Shown piece by piece: positions 1 to 5,814 of a stretch of 6,870 bases of DNA. A program made the position numbers and the translations under genes. Under the pieces are notes generated by a model, which was not told the DNA's origin, did not search any database, and saw nothing but the letters and a program-made list of their open reading frames with translations. The stretch spans positions 1 through 6,870 of the forward strand of contig JBBSVE010000158.1 in the NCBI GenBank assembly GCA_038233815.1, given 5' to 3'. Positions within the stretch are counted from its first letter, which is position 1. Each line of letters starts with the position of its first letter. This DNA comes from JBBSVE01 sp038233815. Its GTDB lineage: Bacteria; Pseudomonadota; Alphaproteobacteria; Rhodobacterales; Rhodobacteraceae.

Positions 1-64
1 AACGCGGAAAGAACGGCGATACCCGCGCCATCTGGTCGTCGGAAAGCAGGATCATATCGGTCAT
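1..64 (-). CDS. IS5-family transposase, N-terminal fragment (cut by window edge)
   Basis: Only the first 21 codons are present. After a four-residue start the peptide reads ILLSDDQMARVSPFFPR, which resembles the N-terminus of IS5-family (DDE, DUF4096-type) transposases, where a 'LTDEQMARLxPFFPK' segment precedes the 'RVDDRRVLSGI' block. A strong Shine-Dalgarno GGAGG (minus strand of 72-76) lies 7 bases before the ATG, which fixes the start. Whether the full element is intact, or split into two frames as many IS5 elements are, cannot be seen. The product would bind the terminal repeats and catalyse cut-and-paste movement. Confidence 0.8.
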   Translation of the reverse strand, partial: MTDMILLSDDQMARVSPFFPR

Positions 65-138
65 GGCAGCTCCTCCCTGGTGCCGCCAGTGAATCAATGA
101 GTTGCCCCAACCGCAAGCGATTTAATGGGTCCAGAGCC
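1..138 (-). mobile_element. IS5-family insertion sequence, 5' end (partial, runs off left edge)
   Basis: The left edge holds the start of an insertion sequence whose transposase reads leftward. Between the transposase ATG (64) and the olsB stop codon are about 73 non-coding bases, the usual size of an IS5-family leader. The outer end, read inward on the minus strand, is GGCTCTGGACCCATTAAATC (138 to 119), a plausible terminal inverted repeat. It lies against CTAG (138-141), matching the preference of IS5-family groups for YTAR or CTAG targets. The other end is outside the window, so neither the inverted repeat nor the target duplication can be confirmed and the outer boundary is uncertain by one or two bases. 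The assignment rests mainly on the transposase N-terminus. Confidence 0.7.
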
Positions 139-872
139 TAGTTGGCATCTTCGCGCAGAAGGCGAGCACGGGCGGGCGGGATGGAGGCGACCTCCACCGC
201 TGTAAAGACATGCATCGTGCCCAGATCCCGGTCGATCACGGCGTGATCGCTGACCCATCCGCCCAGCGAGAGATAGCTGCGCAGCAGGGGCGGCAGGTCC
301 ATGCGGCCGCGGCCCGGATCATCGGCGGTCACGTTAGCTTGGCCAAACCCATGCACCTCCCCCGCCTTGACGCGCGGGGCGAGGTGACCAGGTGCCAGAT
401 GCGACGCGCGCAGCAGGGCAAAGGCCGCGCCATGCCTGTCTGGGTCGGTGCCTGCGAAAGACGCGCATCCGAAGATCATGCCGACACCCTCCTCCGCCAC
501 CGCGCGGGTCATCACGGCCCAGCCTGCACGCATGATATCGGGATCGTTAGGACCGGGTGCCACGCAGAAGCGGCCAAGCTCCAGCATCGGCAGGCGATAG
601 GCGGCAAGCGCGCCGAGATCGTAGGATTGCGCCGCATAGCTCTGCCCGATGCGCCGGCCATCGGGAATCGCCAGCAGGCGGTAGCAGCAGACGAGGCGTC
701 CGTCCTCCGCCCTCTCCACCATGACGTGGCGGCAGAACGCATCGAACGCATCCGCATCGGGGGCCGCCACATCGCCCCGAAACACCGCGCCCCGCAGTGC
801 CATCACCCGCGCCCGGTCGTCGTCGGACGCGGCATAGCGCGCGACGTAGCGCCCCCCTGCCCGCAGAATCAT
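138..872 (-). CDS. olsB: OlsB-like L-ornithine N(alpha)-acyltransferase (GNAT-like), ornithine lipid synthesis
   Basis: This 244-residue protein resembles OlsB, which transfers a 3-hydroxyacyl chain from ACP to the alpha-amino group of ornithine to make lyso-ornithine lipid; OlsA then adds the second acyl chain. Visible family marks are the N-terminal RVMALRGAVFRG segment (22-33), SYAAQSYDL (78-86), the core LELGRFCV (97-104), FGCASFAGTDP (134-144) and the C-terminal block from LPPLLRSYLSLGGW (193-206) to IDRDLGTMHVFTAVE (213-227). Length is normal for the family, with no signal peptide or membrane segment. The start has a modest SD (GCGGAA, 7 bases upstream). It lies 65 bases after the bamE stop on the same strand, so the two may be co-transcribed. 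The stop TAG coincides with the edge of the insertion sequence, so sequence downstream of the gene, where olsA often lies, has been displaced. A more general hemolysin-like or acyl-homoserine-lactone-synthase-fold acyltransferase is the alternative. Confidence 0.82.
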   Translation of the reverse strand: MILRAGGRYVARYAASDDDRARVMALRGAVFRGDVAAPDADAFDAFCRHVMVERAEDGRLVCCYRLLAIPDGRRIGQSYAAQSYDLGALAAYRLPMLELGRFCVAPGPNDPDIMRAGWAVMTRAVAEEGVGMIFGCASFAGTDPDRHGAAFALLRASHLAPGHLAPRVKAGEVHGFGQANVTADDPGRGRMDLPPLLRSYLSLGGWVSDHAVIDRDLGTMHVFTAVEVASIPPARARLLREDAN

Positions 873-937
873 GCGACCATTCCGCGACGGCGCCCGATTC
901 GCGGTCCCGTGAACGCCGGGATCGAGCCCCTGTTCCG

Positions 938-1399
938 TCAGCGAATGAAATCCTTCGGATCGATACGGCCGAAGTTGCTGAAGATCCGCGACAGGACCGA
1001 CCGGCCGCTGATGTTGCTCTCCGTCACCCGCCGCGACAGGCGCACGACGCGGCCGCGGTCGAGCCCGAACCGCTCCACATTCTCAACCACGCCGCCTTCA
1101 TCGAAGCTGATCGCCACCACCTGACGGTCGATCTCCTGCGGGGCGCTGGGGCCGCGGGTGCGGAAGCGGCTCTGCACATAATACCAGCCCCGGTCGTTCA
1201 GGAGCCCCTGCGCCGAGGGCCGCCCGATCAGGTTGGAGACGGACTCGCGCGTGTCCGTGCCCACCGTGATCTGCTCCAGATCGGCCTCGGGCGGCACATA
1301 TCCGTGATTGCGGTAGATCGCGGTGCAGGACATGACGAGCATGAGACACCCGAAGAGGCCCGCCCGGATCGTCCGGGTCGTCATCCTGCGTGCCTGCAT
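938..1399 (-). CDS. bamE: BamE/SmpA/OmlA-family outer-membrane lipoprotein
   Basis: A small lipoprotein of the SmpA/OmlA family (BamE), the accessory subunit of the BAM complex that inserts beta-barrel proteins into the outer membrane. It has an Arg-rich N-terminus, a hydrophobic stretch and a lipobox LVMSC with the lipidated Cys at residue 25. After it comes YRNHGYVPPEADLEQI (29-44), then VGTDTRESVSNLIGRPS (46-62), the typical BamE 'G.t...V...lG.P' element. GWYYVQSRFR and RQVVAISFDEGGVV follow as the beta strands of the fold. Two in-frame starts compete. ATG 1399 (153 aa) has GGAGG ten bases upstream, while ATG 1384 (148 aa) has only a GCAGG directly abutting it, so I chose 1399. An open frame continues upstream to 1768 but overlaps yceD antisense and is not part of the gene. 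It is divergent from yceD and precedes olsB on the same strand. Confidence 0.85.
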   Translation of the reverse strand: MQARRMTTRTIRAGLFGCLMLVMSCTAIYRNHGYVPPEADLEQITVGTDTRESVSNLIGRPSAQGLLNDRGWYYVQSRFRTRGPSAPQEIDRQVVAISFDEGGVVENVERFGLDRGRVVRLSRRVTESNISGRSVLSRIFSNFGRIDPKDFIR

Positions 1400-1409
1400 C
1401 CTGTCCCCG

Positions 1410-1414
1410 CCTCC
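1410..1414 (-). promoter_or_regulatory. Ribosome binding site that decides the bamE start
   Basis: The minus strand reads GGAGG here, 10 bases before ATG 1399. No comparable site has correct spacing to ATG 1384, so the longer N-terminus (five extra residues, MQARR) is preferred. Both forms keep the same signal peptide and lipobox. Confidence 0.5.
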
Positions 1415-1430
1415 GCTGCCGCGCTGCCGA

Positions 1431-1461
1431 CCGTCCCCCGGACGGAGGATCGACCCGATCC
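1431..1461. repeat. Two adjacent perfect 6-bp hairpins in the bamE-yceD intergenic region
   Basis: CCGTCC-CCC-GGACGG (1431-1445) is followed after one base by GGATCG-ACC-CGATCC (1447-1461). Both arms are perfect and both loops are three bases. The pair lies between the SD of bamE and the AT-richer patch at 1481-1493, so a transcript starting in that patch would carry both hairpins in the bamE leader. They could be an mRNA structure, operator half-sites or chance in GC-rich DNA. No T-run follows on either strand, so a classical terminator is unlikely. Confidence 0.5.
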
Positions 1462-1465
1462 GCTG

Positions 1466-1493
1466 TTGCGGCGTCCGGTCTGACTTACATAAG
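1466..1493 (+). promoter_or_regulatory. Candidate yceD promoter in the divergent bamE-yceD region
   Basis: TTGCGG (1466-1471) and CATAAG (1488-1493) are separated by 16 bases and lie about 65 bases before yceD. The TTACATAAGG patch is the only AT-rich stretch in the 160-base gap. On the opposite strand TTGATC (about 1510-1505) sits upstream of the same patch and may serve bamE. Matches to sigma-70 consensus are weak on both strands, so this is a location guess rather than an established promoter. Confidence 0.25.
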
Positions 1494-1559
1494 GTCGGCG
1501 CTGCGATCAAGAAAGGAACGCGGGACGGGTCCACCCCACCGCGAACGACGGAGAGAGCC

Positions 1560-2168
1560 ATGACCGACCCCATCGCCAGAACGAGCCTGCCGCTCAGCCA
1601 CCCGGTCCGTGCCAGCCGGGTGACGGGCAAGCGCGCGATCCCTTTCGACCTGCGACCCGACGCGCGGGTGCGGCAAGCCATAGCCGACGATCTGGGCATC
1701 CTTACGGTCCGCAAGCTGCGCTTTCGCGGCGAGGTGGGGCCGCTGGGGCGCGCGGACGCGATCCTCACCGGCCGACTGGAGGCGGATGTCGATCAGGCCT
1801 GCATCCTGACGCTGGAGCCGGTGCCAGCCCGGATCGACGTGGCGGTAGAGCGGCGGTATTTCGCCGACATGGACCCGGAGACGGCGGACGAGGCGGAGAT
1901 CCCGGGCGACGTGGATGCCGAGCCCCTGCCCGACAGCATCGACGCAGGTGCCGTGGCGCTCGAGGCGCTGGCGCTGGCGCTGCCGCTCTATCCCCGTCGC
2001 GACGGGGCGACGCTGGCGCGCGCGACGGCGGAACCCGCGGGCGCCGAACCCTTGAAGGATGCGGATCTGCGTCCGTTTGCGGGTCTGGCAGCCCTCCGGT
2101 CACGCCTTGAAGGACGCCCGGAGACGGAGCCGGAGGAAGGGTCCGACGCGGGTCAGAAAAAGCCCTGA
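1560..2168 (+). CDS. yceD: YceD/DUF177-family protein
   Basis: A 202-residue soluble protein of the DUF177 (YceD) family, typically encoded just upstream of rpmF. In other bacteria and in plastids the family is linked to 23S rRNA processing or accumulation; its biochemical role here is not shown. Visible marks are an N-terminal beta-rich segment (RVTGKRAIPFDLRPD, 20-34), VRKLRFRGEVGPLG (50-63), and the central QACILTLEPVPARID (79-93) with the single conserved-position Cys81. An acidic stretch (104-128) follows, and then DSIDAGAVALEALALALPLYPR (125-146), the family's C-terminal helix and 'LP.YPR' element. The Lys/Asp/Glu-rich tail is disordered-looking. ATG 1560 is chosen because GGAG lies six bases upstream; the frame is open further back to 1323 but that part overlaps bamE. 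rpmF follows after 141 bases. Confidence 0.85.
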   Translation: MTDPIARTSLPLSHPVRASRVTGKRAIPFDLRPDARVRQAIADDLGILTVRKLRFRGEVGPLGRADAILTGRLEADVDQACILTLEPVPARIDVAVERRYFADMDPETADEAEIPGDVDAEPLPDSIDAGAVALEALALALPLYPRRDGATLARATAEPAGAEPLKDADLRPFAGLAALRSRLEGRPETEPEEGSDAGQKKP

Positions 2169-2174
2169 ACAGGC

Positions 2175-2202
2175 TTGCGCCGGACGATAAAGCCAGTATG
2201 TT
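2175..2202 (+). promoter_or_regulatory. Candidate sigma-70 promoter for rpmF-plsX-fabH
   Basis: TTGCGC (2175-2180) and TATGTT (2197-2202) are 16 bases apart and start a few bases after the yceD stop. A start near 2209 would give a leader of about 100 bases before rpmF. The 141-base gap contains no other gene that I can see. A promoter here would allow L32 and the lipid genes to be expressed independently of yceD. Confidence 0.35.
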
Positions 2203-2309
2203 CCGCGTCTTGCTTGAAGCGCGGACGGGAGACGCCCGCAGGGGTGGTCCCGCGCGCTGAAACCCGAACGAAATCAGGGGCCTTCCGGTCCGCAACGTGA
2301 GGTCGAGAC

Positions 2310-2516
2310 ATGGCTGTCCCGCAGAACCGAGTCACCAAATCCAAGCGCAACATGCGGCGCGCGCATGACGCCCTCGTAGCGTCGAACCCGTCCGAATGTG
2401 CCAACTGCGGCGAGCTGAAGCGCCCGCACCACGTATGTTCCGCCTGCGGACACTATGACGCACGCGAGGTTGTGGCGCTGTCTGCCGAAGCCGATCTGGA
2501 CGAGGATGCGGCGTAA
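2310..2516 (+). CDS. rpmF: 50S ribosomal protein L32 (bL32)
   Basis: A 68-residue L32, a structural protein of the large ribosomal subunit. The N-terminus MAVPQNRVTKSKRNMRRAHD is the hallmark family motif. A zinc ribbon follows with C30-x2-C33 and C43-x2-C46, so this is the zinc-binding (C+) form rather than the cysteine-free variant used under zinc limitation. The C-terminal tail is acidic (ADLDEDAA). TGAGGT six bases before the ATG is a good ribosome site. plsX begins 24 bases after the stop, the classical rpmF-plsX-fab arrangement that couples ribosome and membrane-lipid synthesis. Confidence 0.97.
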   Translation: MAVPQNRVTKSKRNMRRAHDALVASNPSECANCGELKRPHHVCSACGHYDAREVVALSAEADLDEDAA

Positions 2517-2540
2517 GCCGCTCCTTTTGCGCTGACGCGC

Positions 2541-3668
2541 ATGACCGATGTGCCCGAACGCCGAGACGACAAGGGATCGGACGCTCCCTCCACGGGTCGC
2601 ATCGTGATCTCGGTCGATGCGATGGGGGGTGACTCCGGTCCGCAGGTTGTGATTGACGGCATGGTCCTATCGGCCGCCAAGAATTCCGACATCGGCTTTG
2701 TGCTGCACGGGGACGAGGCGCTGCTGCGTCCGCTGGTGGCCCGCCAGCGCGCGCTGGACGGGCGGTGCGACGTGCGCCACGCGCCGCGCACCGTCACGAT
2801 GGAGGACAAGCCGAGCCAGATCATGCGGCACGGCGAGGGCACCTCGATGTGGTCCGCAATCGACTGCGTGAAGTATGGCGAGGCGACGGTCGCGGTCTCC
2901 TGCGGCAACACAGGCGCACTGATGGCCGTGGCGATGATCCGGCTGAAGAAGCTGCCTGGCATCAACCGCCCCGCCATCGGCTGCGTCTGGCCGTCGCGCA
3001 ATCCCGGCGGGTTCAACCTCATGCTCGACGCCGGTGCCGACGTGAAGGCGGAGCCGGAAGACCTCATGCAATACGCCATGATGGGGGCGGTCTACGCCCG
3101 CAACGGGCTCGGCATCAAGCGCCCGCGCGTCGGTTTGCTGAACGTGGGGACGGAGGAGAACAAGGGCCGCGGCGAGCTGAAACTGGCCAGCGAACTGATC
3201 GCGCAGATGGCCGAGGCGGGCGCCTACGACTACCTCGGCTTCGTGGAGGGCGGTGATTTGCCCGGCGACAAGGTCGATGTGATCGTGACCGACGGCTTCA
3301 CCGGCAATGTCGCTCTCAAGACCGGCGAGGGCACGGCAAAGCTGGTGTCCGCCTCCCTCAGGGATGCGTTCAACGAGACGCTCATGTCCAAGGTCGCGGC
3401 GCTCTTTTCCCTCAACGCGCTGAAGCGGCTGCAAAAGAAGATCGACCCCCGCCGGGTCAACGGGGGCGTGTTTCTGGGCCTGAATGGCACGGTGGTGAAA
3501 TCGCACGGCTCGGCCGACGCGACCGGCGTGTCCTCGGCGATCAAGCTCGCGTTCCATCTGGCGGAAAAGGGGTTCAACGACCGCCTCGCCGCGCGCGTCG
3601 CCTCGGCCACCCGCGCCGCGGCGGATGCGCTCGATACCCAGGCCCGCGCCGGGGGGACATCGGCATGA
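2541..3668 (+). CDS. plsX: Phosphate acyltransferase PlsX
   Basis: PlsX converts acyl-ACP and phosphate into acyl-phosphate, the donor used by PlsY for glycerol-3-phosphate acylation, and acts as a peripheral membrane enzyme. Family marks are ISVDAMGGD (23-31), MEDKPSQIMRHGEGTSMW (87-104), the glycine-rich SCGNTGALMA (120-129), NVGTEENKGRGELKLA (201-216), DVIVTDGFTGNVALKTGEG (246-264) and GLNGTVVKSHGSAD (313-326). At 375 residues it is some 20-30 longer than many PlsX proteins because of an N-terminal polar extension (1-19) and an Ala-rich tail. ATG 2541 has no clear SD and could rely on coupling to rpmF; an in-frame GTG codes for Val22 at the start of the conserved domain. The stop overlaps fabH by four bases (ATGA). 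Confidence 0.96.
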   Translation: MTDVPERRDDKGSDAPSTGRIVISVDAMGGDSGPQVVIDGMVLSAAKNSDIGFVLHGDEALLRPLVARQRALDGRCDVRHAPRTVTMEDKPSQIMRHGEGTSMWSAIDCVKYGEATVAVSCGNTGALMAVAMIRLKKLPGINRPAIGCVWPSRNPGGFNLMLDAGADVKAEPEDLMQYAMMGAVYARNGLGIKRPRVGLLNVGTEENKGRGELKLASELIAQMAEAGAYDYLGFVEGGDLPGDKVDVIVTDGFTGNVALKTGEGTAKLVSASLRDAFNETLMSKVAALFSLNALKRLQKKIDPRRVNGGVFLGLNGTVVKSHGSADATGVSSAIKLAFHLAEKGFNDRLAARVASATRAAADALDTQARAGGTSA

Positions 3669-4639
3669 CGACGCGCGCCATTGTCCGGGGGGTCGGGCAC
3701 TACCTGCCCGCGCGGGTCGTCCTGAATGCCGAGTTCGAGGCATCGCTTGAGACGACGGACGAATGGATCCGCACCCGCTCCGGTATCGAGCGGCGCCATT
3801 TCGCGGCGGAGGGGGAGACGACCTCGGCCATGGCGACCCATGCCGCGCGCGCGGCGTTGGAGCAGGCGGGCTGGCAGGCCACCGACCTCGACGCGATCAT
3901 CGTCGCGACCTCGACGCCCGACCTCACCTTCCCGTCGGTGGCGACGATGGTGCAGGACGCGCTCGGCATGACCCGGGGCTTCGGGTTCGACGTTCAGGCG
4001 GTGTGCGCGGGCTTCGTGTTCGCGCTGGCCAATGCCAATGCGCTGATCGTCGCGGGTCAGGCGCGCCGCGTGCTCGTGATCGGGGCGGAGACCTTCAGCC
4101 GGATCATGGACTGGACCGACCGCTCCACCTGCGTTCTTTTCGGCGACGGCGCGGGGGCGCTGCTGCTGGAGGGGGCGGAGGGTGCGGGCACCACCGCCGA
4201 CCGGGGCATCCTGTCGGCGGATCTCAATTCCGACGGGCGCTACCGCGAGATGCTTTATGTCGATGGCGGTGTCTCGACGACCGGGCTGTCCGGCAAGCTC
4301 CGGATGCAGGGCAATCCCCTGTTCCGGCACGCGGTCGAGAAGCTCGCGAGCACGGCAGAGGCGGCGCTGGCGAAGGCCGGGCTGACAGGGGCCGACGTGG
4401 ACTGGATCGTGCCGCATCAGGCCAACCTGCGGATCATCGCGGCCACCGCCCAGCGGATCGGTCTGCCGATGGAGAAGGTCGTTGTGACGGTCCAGGATCA
4501 CGGCAACACGTCTGCGGCCTCGATTCCGCTTGCCCTGTCGGTCGGCGTGGCGCGCGGTCAGATCGCGCCCGGGCAGATCGTCGTGACCGAGGCGATCGGC
4601 GGCGGCCTTGCATGGGGCTCGGTCGTCCTGCGCTGGTAG
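3665..4639 (+). CDS. fabH: Beta-ketoacyl-ACP synthase III (FabH)
   Basis: FabH condenses acetyl-CoA (or a short acyl-CoA) with malonyl-ACP to start type II fatty-acid synthesis. The 324-residue length is normal. The catalytic triad is visible: Cys114 in DVQAVCAGF, His251 in VPHQANLRI and Asn281 in DHGNTSAAS. Other marks are TTDEWIRTRSGIERR (30-44), ATSTPDLTFPS (81-91), CVLFGDGAGALLLE (156-169) and the C-terminal glycine loop EAIGGGLAWGSVVLRW. That loop carries Leu-Ala where many homologues have Phe-Thr, a mild variation. The start overlaps the plsX stop by four bases (ATGA) and a G-rich SD-like run at 3651-3656 precedes it, which points to translational coupling. It catalyses the first step of the pathway whose acyl-ACP end products PlsX uses. 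Confidence 0.97.
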   Translation: MTTRAIVRGVGHYLPARVVLNAEFEASLETTDEWIRTRSGIERRHFAAEGETTSAMATHAARAALEQAGWQATDLDAIIVATSTPDLTFPSVATMVQDALGMTRGFGFDVQAVCAGFVFALANANALIVAGQARRVLVIGAETFSRIMDWTDRSTCVLFGDGAGALLLEGAEGAGTTADRGILSADLNSDGRYREMLYVDGGVSTTGLSGKLRMQGNPLFRHAVEKLASTAEAALAKAGLTGADVDWIVPHQANLRIIAATAQRIGLPMEKVVVTVQDHGNTSAASIPLALSVGVARGQIAPGQIVVTEAIGGGLAWGSVVLRW

Positions 4640-4679
4640 CGAAGATCCCCTCTCAGCTTTGCGTGGCAAGTCTCTGATA

Positions 4680-4708
4680 TTGACTTGGCTTTTGCAGGCG
4701 CGCATGCT
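4680..4708 (+). promoter_or_regulatory. Candidate ihfA promoter with repeated TTTGCAG elements
   Basis: The 106-base gap between fabH and ihfA is more AT-rich than its surroundings. TTGACT (4680-4685) is a good -35 match, and CATGCT (4703-4708) lies 17 bases on but is a poor -10. TTTGCAG occurs at 4691-4697 and 4708-4714, 17 bases apart, with a related CTTTGCG at 4657-4663. These could be operator repeats overlapping the promoter. I saw no good IHF consensus site (WATCAANNNNTTR) that would show autoregulation, and no terminator hairpin after fabH, so read-through from fabH is also possible. Confidence 0.3.
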
Positions 4709-4745
4709 TTGCAGACTTTTAGCGGATACGCATTGGGGGCAAGCG

Positions 4746-5048
4746 ATGGGCGACCGGACTCTGACGCGGATGGACCTCAGCGAGGCGGTATTCCGAGAGG
4801 TGGGGCTTTCGCGCAACGATTCCTCGCAACTGGTGGAAAGCGTGCTGGGCCATCTGTCGGACGCGCTGGCATCGGGCGAGACGGTCAAGATATCCTCATT
4901 CGGCACCTTCTCGATCCGCGACAAGACGGCCCGGATCGGCCGCAACCCCAAGACCGGCGACGAGGTGCCGATCAGCCCGCGCCGGGTGCTGACCTTCCGG
5001 CCCTCGCATCTGATGAAGGCGCGGGTCGCCGGCGGCAAGCCGCGCTGA
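4746..5048 (+). CDS. ihfA: Integration host factor subunit alpha
   Basis: A 100-residue HU/IHF-family DNA-bending protein that pairs with IhfB to bend DNA at specific sites in transcription, replication and recombination. The N-terminus TLTRMDLSEAVFREVGLSR (5-23) and the 'SSFGTFSIRDKTARIGRNPKTG' region (50-71) are characteristic of the alpha subunit. Pro68, in RNPKTG at the tip of the beta arm, is the residue that intercalates into DNA. The end VLTFRPSHLMKARV is typical. The frame is open upstream to 4608 inside fabH, but homology begins at 4746, which I take as the start; the preceding TGGGGGCAAGCG is only a weak SD. The merR-type gene begins 3 bases after the stop, a conserved linkage in alphaproteobacteria. 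Confidence 0.96.
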   Translation: MGDRTLTRMDLSEAVFREVGLSRNDSSQLVESVLGHLSDALASGETVKISSFGTFSIRDKTARIGRNPKTGDEVPISPRRVLTFRPSHLMKARVAGGKPR

Positions 5049-5051
5049 TCC

Positions 5052-5669
5052 ATGGCCGGGGTGGAAAAATCCGACGCAGCCTTTCGCACGATCAGCGAGG
5101 TCGCGGAGCATCTTGGAACGCCCGCCCATGTCTTGCGATTCTGGGAAAGCCGGTTCCCCCAGATCCGCCCCGTGAAGCGCGCCGGCGGTCGGCGCTACTA
5201 CCGCCCGTCCGACGTGGCCTTGCTGGCGGGGATCCGGCGGCTCCTCCACGATGATGGATTGACGATCCGCGGGGTGCAGAAGATCCTGCGCGAACAGGGG
5301 GTTCGTCACGTCTCCTCCCTTTCTGGACGGGAGGTTCCGGACGCCGTCGAGGATTGGGACGCCGCCATGGACGTGCCCGAACGCGACCGTCTGGAGGGAA
5401 CCGATCCCTCCCCCGATGACCCGGACGCTTTGGGCGACAGCACATCGTCGGAGCAGGCGACCGTCGTCCACCGCATCGGCTTTGGTCCGAAGGACGAGGC
5501 GGAGGTCCAGCCCCCCGATGCCGTTGATGTGCGCTGGCTTGCCTCCGATCTCCGCGCGCTGTCCCCGCAGGCGTTCCGGGACCGGCTTTCCGACGTTGAG
5601 CGGCTGGCGGAGCGGCTGCAGGCGTTGCGCGCGAGGGTCGCGGATCGCGGTCGCATTCCGCGTCGCTGA
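5052..5669 (+). CDS. MerR-family transcriptional regulator linked to ihfA
   Basis: This 205-residue protein has an N-terminal MerR-type winged helix-turn-helix: FRTISEVAEHLGTPAHVLRFW (11-31) is the recognition region, RAGGRRYYRPSDV (43-55) the wing, and LLAGIRRLLHDDGLTIRGVQKILRE (57-81) the second helical part. An acidic, low-complexity linker (about 97-160) follows, then a C-terminal amphipathic helix (about 170-197, LSDVERLAERLQALRARV) that could be the dimer coiled coil. There is no cysteine in the protein, so metal or redox sensing of the MerR/SoxR type is unlikely. It starts 3 bases after ihfA with no clear SD, which suggests translational coupling. MlrA-like regulators share this DNA-binding domain, but no target or effector can be named from sequence. 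Confidence 0.88.
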   Translation: MAGVEKSDAAFRTISEVAEHLGTPAHVLRFWESRFPQIRPVKRAGGRRYYRPSDVALLAGIRRLLHDDGLTIRGVQKILREQGVRHVSSLSGREVPDAVEDWDAAMDVPERDRLEGTDPSPDDPDALGDSTSSEQATVVHRIGFGPKDEAEVQPPDAVDVRWLASDLRALSPQAFRDRLSDVERLAERLQALRARVADRGRIPRR

Positions 5670-5692
5670 CCCGTGCAGCCACGCTTTTCGCC

Positions 5693-5720
5693 TTGCCACC
5701 ACGCCGAAACCCGCTATTCA
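5693..5720 (+). promoter_or_regulatory. Candidate promoter of the tRNA-Pro gene
   Basis: TTGCCA (5693-5698) and TATTCA (5715-5720) are 16 bases apart and the -10 ends ten bases before the mature tRNA. That is the tight spacing expected for a tRNA gene with a very short 5' leader, and it lies in the 61-base gap after the MerR gene. Confidence 0.45.
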
Positions 5721-5730
5721 GACGCGGTGT

Positions 5731-5808
5731 CGGGCCGTGGCGCAGCCTGGTTAGCGCGTCCGTCTGGGGGGCGGAAGGCCGAGAGTTCAAATCTCTCCGG
5801 CCCGACCA
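5731..5808 (+). tRNA. tRNA-Pro, anticodon GGG, CCA encoded
   Basis: All four arms fold. The acceptor CGGGCCG pairs with CGGCCCG, the D stem GCGC with GCGC, and the T stem GAGAG with CTCTC around loop TTCAAAT. The anticodon stem TCCGT pairs with GCGGA (one G-U) around loop CTGGGGG. The loop places GGG at positions 34-36, which reads proline codons CCC and CCU. The 3' ACCA is encoded (5805-5808). At 78 bases including CCA, the length is normal. An open frame antisense to it is an artefact. Confidence 0.96.
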
Positions 5809-5814
5809 ATCGCA

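Noticed and set aside
873..937. CCGCGA/TCGCGG inverted repeat in the bamE-olsB gap as a terminator
   Set aside because: Only six pairs with an 11-base loop and no T-run on the minus strand; expected by chance in such GC-rich DNA.
210..1124. A 304-codon plus-strand open frame opposite olsB and bamE
   Set aside because: No family similarity; composition fits the shadow of the GC-rich minus-strand genes, which carry clear motifs.
1400..1768. Upstream extension of the bamE frame to 1768
   Set aside because: It overlaps yceD antisense, would bury the signal peptide and lipobox internally and lacks the SD seen at 1410-1414.
2203..2309. Small GC-rich hairpins in the rpmF leader as a riboswitch or L32 autoregulatory element
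   Set aside because: The possible stems are only three to four base pairs and match no structure that I recognise.
4608..4745. Upstream extension of ihfA by 46 codons to an ATG inside fabH
   Set aside because: The added residues do not resemble IHF and would overlap fabH; family homology begins at 4746.
3230..5089. A 619-codon open frame on the minus strand across plsX, fabH and ihfA
   Set aside because: It lies antisense to three well-recognised genes, has Arg/His/Pro-rich composition typical of GC-rich shadow frames and no recognisable domain.
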